Shown here piece after piece: positions 6,544-12,300 of a stretch of 12,300 nt of DNA (position 1 is the first letter of the stretch; each line of letters opens with the position of its first letter). The stretch comes from an uncultured Bacilli bacterium (GTDB taxonomy: Bacteria > Bacillota_I > Bacilli_A > RF39 > UBA660). The notes below the pieces were generated by a model. The model saw nothing but the letters and a program-made list of their open reading frames with translations, ran no database searches and had not been told where the DNA came from. Location: positions 1 through 12,300 of the forward strand of contig CANRKE010000035.1 of assembly GCA_947631135.1 (NCBI GenBank), read 5' to 3'. The position numbers and the translations under genes were made by a program.

Positions 6544-8463
6544 TTATATGTTTATGTTCATCTTTCTCATTTTAATTTTATTAATTATTATATATATTAC
6601 GAGCCCAGCTATAATACTAAATTCTATTAAAAGTGATATACCAACAAATAACTTATTTGGTTTATTAGTAGGTTTATTTTCAATTTTATCTACTTTTGCA
6701 TTTTTATTTTTGTTATAGTCAGTAATAACTAAACTTGATAAACTATCCACATCAAAGGTAACAAAACCTTTTTTAACTTTAACTTCCCCATCTGCCATTG
6801 TAAGTTTACCATTATATTTATATAAATATAATTTAGTATTATCTTTAAATGTATCTCCTACAAATATTTTTAATTTAACTCCTCCAGGTAATTTAATATT
6901 ATTTTCTTTTATAAATAAGAAATTACTCTTATCAACAAGTGCTTTTACATCACCATTTGTACTAGTTTTATCTATGCTAATATCAATATCATCAGTATAT
7001 TCCCTATCATCAATATTTTGTAATATTATTGAATATTCTATACCATCATTTTTATTTAATATTTCATAAATTAATTTTTTATCAGTCTTAGCTAATTTAT
7101 TTAATACATCTTTATATATTAATTTATTTTCATCTTCTTCTTTAATAGCTACATATATTTCTTTTTTATTACCATCAAGTTCAAGAATTATACTTTCTAA
7201 ATCATTATCTAAAATATCTACATTTTCTTTTCTATTAATCCAAAACGTATATTTTTTTTCTTCTTCTTTAGTATTTTTTACAGTTAACACTACTTCATTT
7301 GTTCCCTCAACTAAATTTTCATTACCTGTTATTTCAACAGTTGATGTATTATCTTCAAGTTCATATTCGAAATCAACATCAGTAACACTATTTGCAACAC
7401 TTAAATTATATATATTGTTTTCCTCATTTAATTCAAAATCATTACCATTTATTTTAAATGTTTTAAAGTTTAATGATGTATCTTGACTTTGTATTCTCTT
7501 AAGATTAATTTTATATTGATCAATTTTACCACTTTCTGCAGTTACTTTTATTATTACTTCTTTCATTTCATCATATCCTAGTTCAACTACCTTATCAGGT
7601 TGTATTTCAACTTTTTGACTAGAAATATTTTTTTCAACATCTATTTCAACTTTGGCTGTAGTAACCTCAATATTATATTCCCTAACTGATGGATCAAAAT
7701 TAATTTCTCCATTTGATAATTTAATATTTGATAAAGCAGTATCACTACTTCTACTATCTATTCTATTAACAGTAATTTTATATGTCTTTGTACTACCACT
7801 TTGTGAAGTTACAACAAGATTAATAACGTTTTCACCAAGCGATAATTTATGTGTACCAACACCTGTTATTTTACTACCATTGTGTTCAGCATTAATTGTA
7901 ATTGAATCTTCTTTATAATTATCTACTCTATAGTTATATACGGTACTTTTAAATGTTGGTGTTAACGTACCACTACTTATATTTAAACTAGTTATATCTC
8001 TTTTTGTTGATAAAGTTATTCTAACACTATCACTTATTTGAGAATGTGTATAATAATTGTTATCATTATCAGTATAATTAATATTTTGTAATCTAATAGT
8101 TTTAGTACCACTGCTTCCACTTGTACTTCTAAATTTTAACGTACCAATTTTAATATTATTTCCTGAAACACCAGCATTACTTATATTAATAGTTGTGCTA
8201 CTCCTACTATAACTTCCAATATTATTATCGAATGTTGAATATTTAAGTGATGAATCAACATCGTATTTAAACGATAGACTTTTAATTGTCTTACCATTTG
8301 TATTTGCCATTATTTCACATGTAACATTATCAGTTTGATTTGTATTATTTGTACAACTTAATGTTAATTGCATATTGTCTGCTGCTTCTACAATCATAAT
8401 TGGGAATAAATAATACATATAACTAATTGTTAATACTAATAATAAAGATATAATTTTTTTCAC
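6544..8463 (-). CDS. Secreted surface protein, cohesin-like plus three cadherin-like domains
   Basis: A 639-aa envelope protein. Residues 1-27 look like a signal peptide (MKKIISLLLV onward, likely cleaved near VEA-AD). Residues about 30-152 resemble a cohesin/carbohydrate-binding-type beta sandwich (hydrophobic strands, GNNIKIGTLKFRS at 101-113). Three cadherin-like beta-sandwich repeats (PF12733 type) follow at about 156-235, 242-324 and 330-411. Each has the pattern L-x-x-x-x-G-x-L/I-x-P-x-F-x-x-x-x-Y-x-x and ends in a Y-x-I/F-x-x-N/K-R strand. A further beta-rich region (about 420-582) ends in FDVDSLSSLVITD, common near the C-terminus of Gram-positive surface proteins. A membrane span (604-627) and basic tail follow. 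No LPxTG sortase motif is present. The start is GTG at 8463 with AGAAGGA 7 nt upstream. Probably an adhesin or structural surface protein; its ligand is not evident. Confidence 0.8.
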   Translation of the reverse strand: MKKIISLLLVLTISYMYYLFPIMIVEAADNMQLTLSCTNNTNQTDNVTCEIMANTNGKTIKSLSFKYDVDSSLKYSTFDNNIGSYSRSSTTINISNAGVSGNNIKIGTLKFRSTSGSSGTKTIRLQNINYTDNDNNYYTHSQISDSVRITLSTKRDITSLNISSGTLTPTFKSTVYNYRVDNYKEDSITINAEHNGSKITGVGTHKLSLGENVINLVVTSQSGSTKTYKITVNRIDSRSSDTALSNIKLSNGEINFDPSVREYNIEVTTAKVEIDVEKNISSQKVEIQPDKVVELGYDEMKEVIIKVTAESGKIDQYKINLKRIQSQDTSLNFKTFKINGNDFELNEENNIYNLSVANSVTDVDFEYELEDNTSTVEITGNENLVEGTNEVVLTVKNTKEEEKKYTFWINRKENVDILDNDLESIILELDGNKKEIYVAIKEEDENKLIYKDVLNKLAKTDKKLIYEILNKNDGIEYSIILQNIDDREYTDDIDISIDKTSTNGDVKALVDKSNFLFIKENNIKLPGGVKLKIFVGDTFKDNTKLYLYKYNGKLTMADGEVKVKKGFVTFDVDSLSSLVITDYNKNKNAKVDKIENKPTNKPNKLFVGISLLIEFSIIAGLVIYIIINKIKMRKMNINI

Positions 8464-8516
8464 TACGACATCCTTCTTTCATGATTACAAATAAATCTAT
8501 CAAGTACCAATGCCCC

Positions 8517-8534
8517 TATACTATAACCAGTATA
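8517..8534. repeat. Inverted repeat over the -10 box and start of the surface-protein promoter
   Basis: Perfect 6-bp arms TATACT (8517-8522) and AGTATA (8529-8534) with a 6-nt spacer. One arm is the -10 hexamer and the other covers the predicted transcription start. The geometry would suit a repressor operator, but this is only positional inference. Confidence 0.4.
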
Positions 8535-8557
8535 TATTATTATTCGATATTTGTAAA
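8529..8557 (-). promoter_or_regulatory. SigA-type promoter of the surface-protein gene
   Basis: Minus strand: TTTACA (-35, 8552-8557), 17-bp spacer, TATACT (-10, 8529-8534). Predicted start about 8522, giving a leader of nearly 60 nt before the GTG start at 8463. It lies after the terminator of the recD2/small-protein unit. Confidence 0.8.
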
Positions 8558-8592
8558 GTTATTTTGACAAATTTTATCGTTACAATTTTAAA

Positions 8593-8616
8593 GTACCTGA
8601 AAAAAAATTCAGGCAC
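8593..8616 (-). terminator. Probable terminator of the recD2/small-protein unit
   Basis: CCTGAA (8596-8601) / TTCAGG (8608-8613) with a 6-nt loop, extended by GT/AC at 8593-8594 and 8615-8616 across one mismatch. It lies 8 nt after the small gene's stop codon. The downstream tail on the minus strand (TTTAAAATT) is only moderately U-rich. Confidence 0.55.
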
Positions 8617-8623
8617 TATTAAA

Positions 8624-8770
8624 CTAAATCATATCTTCTAACATATATTTTTCTTGTTGCATCATATCTTTTACATCAGCCATTATTCTTTTTAATTTAT
8701 CTTTATTTTTATAGGCGTAAATACCCATACCTACACAGGCTGACATAAAGAAAATTGCTTTTTTACTCAT
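8624..8770 (-). CDS. 48-aa small membrane protein of unknown function
   Basis: Short gene, 48 aa. It starts with MSKKAIFFMSACVGMG, has a short hydrophobic segment (about residues 5-20) suited to one membrane span or anchor, then a charged amphipathic tail (KNKDKLKRIMADVKDMMQQ onward) rich in Lys, Met and Asp/Glu. I do not recognise a family; the layout recalls YtxH-type small membrane proteins, but no specific match is claimed. Support for it being real: a strong GGTGGTGAT ribosome site (8774-8782) 3 nt before the ATG, normal codon use, position just downstream of recD2 on the same strand, and a hairpin right after the stop. No separate promoter is obvious, so expression probably depends on read-through from recD2. 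Confidence 0.7.
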   Translation of the reverse strand: MSKKAIFFMSACVGMGIYAYKNKDKLKRIMADVKDMMQQEKYMLEDMI

Positions 8771-8782
8771 TATATCACCACC

Positions 8783-8850
8783 ATGCATAAAATATGATTG
8801 GCAAATAACTTGCCAGTAATAGTATTGTCTTATATTTTCTTTTTATGCAT
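8783..8850 (-). repeat. Nested inverted repeats between recD2 and the 48-aa gene
   Basis: Outer perfect 10-bp arms: ATGCATAAAA at 8783-8792 and TTTTATGCAT at 8841-8850. In the minus-strand RNA the 5' arm spans the recD2 stop codon and the 3' arm ends directly before the GGTGGTGAT ribosome site of the 48-aa gene. Inside is a second hairpin, TGGCAA (8799-8804) / TTGCCA (8810-8815) with a 5-nt loop, extendable by a G-U and an A-T pair (8797-8817). The inner hairpin is followed by CATATTTT and could be a leaky terminator; the outer pairing would include that U tract. Confidence 0.5.
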
Positions 8851-11047
8851 TATTATTTTTAATTAAAAATTCTTTTAATGATGTATTCCTATCGTGATCA
8901 TATGTATTTGCTACTGAATATTTAAATGCATCAGATGAACCAACTAATATTAAACTTTTTTTTGCTCTAGTAACACCAGTATATATTAATTTTCTATAAA
9001 GCATTCTATAAAAGGCTTTTTCAATAGGCATTATTACCATTTTAAATTCACTACCTTGACTCTTATGAATACTAATAGCATATCCATGTTTAATATTTAT
9101 AAAATCTTTAGGTTCATATTTGACCACATTTCCATCAAAATCAACATATATTTCATCTTTTTTAGATTTTGATTCGTGGCTTTTCTTTATCATAGTAATA
9201 ATACCAATATCACCATTAAAAACATTATTATCAGGCATATTTGTAAGTTGTAATATTTTATCATTTTCTCTATATATAACATCATTATATATTATTTCTT
9301 TTTTAGAAACATCTTCTTTATTAAGTACTCTTTGCAAGCTAACATTTAGATTATCAATTCCATTTTCACCCTTATACATAGGTGCAAGAACCTGTAAATC
9401 TTTATAATTAAATCCTTTTTGAATAGCTTTTTTAACAATTTCTATTATATTGTTTTTAATACTAATACTACCACACTCAATAAATGCATAATCACTTTTT
9501 TTGTTTAAGAATTCTAATGAAAGATCACCATTTTTAATTTCATGTGCGAGTGTTACTATATATGAATTTTCATTTTGCCTATATAATGTATCTAAATATA
9601 TTACTGGTATTACACCAGACTCAATAATATCTTTTAATACTTGACCTTCAGATACACTAGGTAATTGATTATAATCTCCAACCATTACAATTTTTACATT
9701 TTTAGTAATTCCCTTAAGTAATGCATTAAATAAGTTAACATCAATCATACTTACTTCATCTATTATAATGAATTCTGAAAAATCAGGATTATATTCATTT
9801 ATCATAAAATCTCCTGTTTCTTTATTCCATTTTAAAAATCTATGTATTGTGCTAGATTTTAAATATGTAGCTTCACTCATTCTCTTTGCTGCACGACCAG
9901 TCGGAGCTAATAATTTTATTTTATCGTCTAATTCATTATATTTATATTTATTAACTTTTTGATACATTTGAACTATAGCTTTTATTATCGTTGTCTTACC
10001 AGTTCCTGGTCCACCAGTAATTACACTTAAATTTTTTTCTAACGCACTTTTTATTGCTTCAATTTGCATATCATTATATATTATTTCATTATCAGATTCC
10101 AATTCTTTTATTAGTGAATCAAAATTTTTAATTTTGATTGGTTCTTTATTTGATAAATAATATAGTGTATTTGCAATATTTAACTCAGCATCATACATAT
10201 CTTTTATATAATATTTATCATGATCTATTACTAATTTACCCACTTTATTTAAATTTATAAGATTAATCGTTATATCTACATCTATAATTCCATAATTTTT
10301 GATCATATTAATAATATCATCTAGTAAAACATATGTATCTCCTCTTTCAAATGTAATTAATTTAATTGCAGATATAATACATGCATTTATTCTTGCTTCA
10401 TCTAATGTTTCATATCCCATATTACGAGCTATAATATCTATATTTTTAAAACTTAAATTATCAAAATCATCAACTAACATATAAATATTATGTTCAATAT
10501 TATTTATTGTATTTTCTCTATATTTATTGTATATACTAATAGCATCTTTTGAATTAAAACCTAATTTAGTAAGATACACTATAGTATTATGACTTGCATT
10601 ATGCTTAAATAATGTATTATATATTTGGTCTATCTTTTTTTGCTTAAGACCTGGAACTAACAATAAATTGTCTTTATTTTCAAGTATTAAGTCAAGTGTT
10701 TTATCTCCTAATGTATCAACAATTTTTTTTGCAGTTTTTTCACCAATACCACTAAAAAGTTCACTACATAAAAAATCTATAATTCCATCTTTCTCTTCAG
10801 GTTTTACTATATCGTATTCAGTAACATTATATTGCATACCATATCTAGGATGTCTTACTTTTTTACCATAAAATATATATTTTCTATCTACATTTAATTC
10901 TATAAAATTACCTGAAAATGTAACTATCTTCCCTACATTATCAGACATTTCTTCATCATCAGTCTCAATTACTTTTATTAAACCAACAATAAATCCATTA
11001 TGAGAATCATAAATTATTCTCCTTACGTTTCCTTTAATACATGCCAT
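8843..11047 (-). CDS. recD2: RecD2-family ATP-dependent DNA helicase
   Basis: RecBCD-independent 5'-3' superfamily 1B helicase, involved in DNA repair and fork maintenance. In the 734-aa product the N-terminal OB-like region (1-85) opens with MACIKGNVRRIIY. Helix-hairpin-helix segments (ELFSGIGEKTAKKIVDTLG at 96-114 and LLVPGLKQKKIDQIY at 129-143) follow, then the helicase core: Walker A GGPGTGKTT (345-353), motif Ia APTGRAAKR (381-389), Walker B IIDEVSMID (428-436), motif III MVGDYNQLPSV (455-465), motif IV DTLYRQ (486-491), motif V HGYAISIHKSQGSEF (654-668) and motif VI YTGVTRAKK (689-697). All are intact. An in-frame codon at 11110 would add 21 residues, but it lies upstream of the promoter -10 box; the ATG at 11047 has AGAGGA at 11057-11062 and matches the family N-terminus. 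Confidence 0.95.
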   Translation of the reverse strand: MACIKGNVRRIIYDSHNGFIVGLIKVIETDDEEMSDNVGKIVTFSGNFIELNVDRKYIFYGKKVRHPRYGMQYNVTEYDIVKPEEKDGIIDFLCSELFSGIGEKTAKKIVDTLGDKTLDLILENKDNLLLVPGLKQKKIDQIYNTLFKHNASHNTIVYLTKLGFNSKDAISIYNKYRENTINNIEHNIYMLVDDFDNLSFKNIDIIARNMGYETLDEARINACIISAIKLITFERGDTYVLLDDIINMIKNYGIIDVDITINLINLNKVGKLVIDHDKYYIKDMYDAELNIANTLYYLSNKEPIKIKNFDSLIKELESDNEIIYNDMQIEAIKSALEKNLSVITGGPGTGKTTIIKAIVQMYQKVNKYKYNELDDKIKLLAPTGRAAKRMSEATYLKSSTIHRFLKWNKETGDFMINEYNPDFSEFIIIDEVSMIDVNLFNALLKGITKNVKIVMVGDYNQLPSVSEGQVLKDIIESGVIPVIYLDTLYRQNENSYIVTLAHEIKNGDLSLEFLNKKSDYAFIECGSISIKNNIIEIVKKAIQKGFNYKDLQVLAPMYKGENGIDNLNVSLQRVLNKEDVSKKEIIYNDVIYRENDKILQLTNMPDNNVFNGDIGIITMIKKSHESKSKKDEIYVDFDGNVVKYEPKDFINIKHGYAISIHKSQGSEFKMVIMPIEKAFYRMLYRKLIYTGVTRAKKSLILVGSSDAFKYSVANTYDHDRNTSLKEFLIKNNNA

Positions 11048-11081
11048 TAATATATATCCTCTTTTCTTTAATACAATAAAA

Positions 11082-11110
11082 ATTCTAACATATATAATTA
11101 TGAAAAGCAA
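11082..11110 (-). promoter_or_regulatory. Extended -10 promoter of recD2
   Basis: Minus strand: TTGCTT (-35, 11105-11110, weak), 17-bp spacer, TAGAAT (-10, 11082-11087) preceded by TGT, an extended -10. Predicted start about 11075, about 28 nt ahead of the ATG at 11047. The AT-only stretch 11111-11188 holds no other convincing element. Confidence 0.65.
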
Positions 11111-11188
11111 TAAAGAATAATAAATTAATAAACAATATATTCAATTTATATTTTATTTATTTAATTTTAGAATTTTTAATATACATTA

Positions 11189-12154
11189 TTATTTAACAGC
11201 AATTTTCTTTTCTAGTTGTTTTATTTTTTTCATACTTAATTTGGTACATTCACATATTGTTTTATTGTCTATTTTTCTTTTCAACATTTCAATAGCTGTA
11301 TTTGTGTTTGCTCTATTTTCTCCTTTTCTTTCACCACTTTCAAATACATCAATTGTATATGCTGCATATGATTTATCAAATATATCACCAAGTTCTAGTG
11401 TTTTACTTTCTAATATTTCATTTGCTTCTTTTATTATTTGACTTTCTTCAATCATTTCATTATCCTCCTCTAACTTCTTATATAATTCTTTATTTGTATT
11501 CACTATATATCCTAATATTCTTGTTCTTCCGTCAATATCTGCAATGTTACTTGTATTATATAACGCATTACGGATTTTGGCAAGATTTACATGATATATT
11601 TTATAATTTTTACTTTCCTTTTCACCTTTTTTATCTTCTTTTATATAACATTCATATATATCTTTATCTAATCCATACTGATCATAATTATCAAATGATA
11701 TCATTATGAATTTTGTTTTACCTATCTTTTTACCCTTATCTACCATAGAATAACTTACACCATTAAATGTTTGAATATTTTTATTTATTAACTCTTTAGA
11801 TTTACGTACATTACATTCTAACAATATAAAATAATCTCCTACTTTTATTACTTTATCTGCTATACTTCTTCTTTGTATTACATTAATAACTTTTAATTCA
11901 CTATCATACTCAATCATATTATCTTTAATATATTCATAATCTAAATCTACAAAGTAAGATATAACTTTCGCACAATAACTTCTTATCTTAAACAAATCTT
12001 TAAAAAGTATATCAATATAACAAGGTAATTTAAAACTCTCATACTTTAAAAGTAATTCATTTAAGTCAACCCTAGTTTTATTCTTTTTTCTGTTTAGTTT
12101 GAAGAATTCTCTTACAAATTTATTTTCTTTTTTTAAATATGAATTATTCACCAT
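11189..12154 (-). CDS. Rpn/PDDEXK_2-family nuclease (putative transposase)
   Basis: A 321-aa member of the PD-(D/E)XK 'Rpn family recombination-promoting nuclease/putative transposase' group. Visible family features are YIDILFKDLF (47-55 region) matching the usual D-x-L-F-K-x-L-F, the probable catalytic run RRSIADKVIKVGDYFILLECN (95-115) with Asp100 and E-x-N at Glu113/Asn115, and the C-terminal tail ESGERKGENRANTNTAIEMLK followed by KTICECTKLSMKKIKQLEKK (about 299-317), like the 'GLS-x-EEI-x-L' helix-turn-helix-like end. E-x-N replaces the more usual E-x-K/Q. The start at 12154 has AGGGAGGA (12158-12165) upstream. A longer frame from 12205 begins upstream of the transcription start, so is excluded. 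Single gene with a consensus promoter; no clear terminator follows. Homologues are often multicopy; the role here (DNA uptake, recombination or selfish spread) cannot be told. Confidence 0.8.
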   Translation of the reverse strand: MVNNSYLKKENKFVREFFKLNRKKNKTRVDLNELLLKYESFKLPCYIDILFKDLFKIRSYCAKVISYFVDLDYEYIKDNMIEYDSELKVINVIQRRSIADKVIKVGDYFILLECNVRKSKELINKNIQTFNGVSYSMVDKGKKIGKTKFIMISFDNYDQYGLDKDIYECYIKEDKKGEKESKNYKIYHVNLAKIRNALYNTSNIADIDGRTRILGYIVNTNKELYKKLEEDNEMIEESQIIKEANEILESKTLELGDIFDKSYAAYTIDVFESGERKGENRANTNTAIEMLKRKIDNKTICECTKLSMKKIKQLEKKIAVK

Positions 12155-12157
12155 AAT

Positions 12158-12165
12158 TCCTCCCT
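12158..12165 (-). promoter_or_regulatory. Strong ribosome binding site of the Rpn-family gene
   Basis: AGGGAGGA, near-perfect complement to the 16S 3' end, ends 3 nt before the ATG at 12154. With the promoter at 12184-12212 it rules out the longer frame from 12205. Confidence 0.8.
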
Positions 12166-12183
12166 TCTTTAATAAACGATGCC

Positions 12184-12212
12184 ATATTAACACAATAAGA
12201 ACCATCTGTCAA
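12184..12212 (-). promoter_or_regulatory. Consensus SigA promoter of the Rpn-family gene
   Basis: Minus strand: TTGACA (-35, 12207-12212, perfect), 17-bp spacer, TAATAT (-10, 12184-12189) preceded by TGT (extended -10). Predicted start about 12177, leader about 23 nt. The strongest promoter in the window by match. Confidence 0.9.
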
Positions 12213-12258
12213 ATGGCTAAAAATAGCAAAAAAGTGAGTTTTGTATACAGAAATAATT

Positions 12259-12296
12259 AAAATATCTTCAAAAAAATAATTTTTGAAGATATTTTT
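12259..12296 (-). terminator. 16-bp hairpin at the right edge, probably a terminator
   Basis: Perfect arms 12259-12274 and 12280-12295 with a 5-nt loop; the core is ATATCTTCAAAAA / TTTTTGAAGATAT. T runs flank both sides, so it could end transcription in either direction. Since every intact gene here is on the minus strand, the likeliest user is a leftward gene lying beyond the right edge. Confidence 0.7.
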
Positions 12297-12300
12297 CTGT

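Noticed and set aside
6544..6735. LPxTG-type sortase signal at the C-terminus of the surface protein
   Set aside because: The sequence before the membrane helix is KPTNKPNK; no LPxTG or close variant precedes the helix.
8464..8522. Riboswitch in the nearly 60-nt leader of the surface-protein gene
   Set aside because: Too short, and no recognisable c-di-GMP or other aptamer core could be found; only the promoter palindrome is notable.
11111..11188. Terminator after the Rpn-family gene
   Set aside because: Only A-T-only short repeats such as AATATA/TATATT are present, which are expected by chance at this base composition.
1451..11709. Plus-strand open frames (for example 1451-1804, 4358-4549, 6491-6718, 7652-7918, 9120-9407, 9768-9962, 10299-10484, 10668-10871, 11241-11441, 11302-11709)
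   Set aside because: All but 6491-6718 lie wholly antisense to well-supported minus-strand genes, and that one overlaps the 3' end of the surface-protein gene. Their low-complexity, artificially hydrophobic translations are those expected from reversing Asn/Lys/Glu-rich AT-biased genes.
12213..12260. Fifteen-codon plus-strand frame (MAKNSKK start) ending at the right-edge hairpin
   Set aside because: No ribosome site, it overlaps the -35 region of a strong opposite promoter, and it is too short to support.
1..12300. tRNA, rRNA or CRISPR array
   Set aside because: No cloverleaf with a T-loop consensus, no rRNA-like conserved stretch and no regularly spaced direct repeats were seen on either strand.

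Overview
The window is very AT-rich (roughly three quarters A+T by eye) and reads as chromosome from a low-GC Firmicutes/Bacilli-type bacterium, plausibly an uncultured gut lineage of the RF39/Erysipelotrichia kind. The placement is inferred from base composition, GGAGGTGAT-type ribosome sites, TTGACA/TATAAT promoters with 17-bp spacers, a RecD2 helicase, and a Gram-positive-style Tad locus without secretin. The genetic code looks standard: Trp is TGG and the second TadE-like gene ends in TGA. Every intact gene is on the minus strand. The only plus-strand coding signal is a decayed transposase at the left edge.

Layout, left to right: (1) 68-598, a frameshifted and truncated ISAs1-family transposase. 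(2) 631-5277, one operon read leftward from an extended -10 promoter: two TadE-like prepilin-like proteins, a MinD/CpaE-type ATPase (TadZ), a CpaF/TadA secretion ATPase, TadB and TadC, closed by a weak hairpin terminator. (3) 5291-6472, a monocistronic gene with consensus promoter and good terminator for a 359-aa protein of unknown function with DUF6273-like modules. (4) 6480-8557, a monocistronic gene for a 639-aa secreted, membrane-anchored surface protein with a cohesin-like and three cadherin-like beta-sandwich domains. (5) 8593-11110, recD2 followed by a 48-aa small membrane protein, with nested inverted repeats between them. (6) 12154-12212, a perfect promoter driving an Rpn/PDDEXK_2-family nuclease gene (11189-12154), and a 16-bp hairpin at the right edge.

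Working together: CpaF would power, and TadB/TadC form the membrane platform for, assembly of a thin pilus or pseudopilus; the ATPase would position it, and the two TadE-like proteins are the only candidate fibre or tip subunits here. No Flp pilin, prepilin peptidase or CpaB is in the window, so the system is either minimal or completed elsewhere. The neighbouring surface protein suggests an envelope/adhesion region but is transcribed separately. RecD2 and the Rpn nuclease are DNA-metabolism genes with no evident link to the pilus.

Several gene starts given here are shorter than the longest reading frame, because promoter and ribosome-site positions rule out the longer starts (CpaF, TadZ, TadB, RecD2, Rpn). 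No rRNA, tRNA, CRISPR array or riboswitch was recognised.
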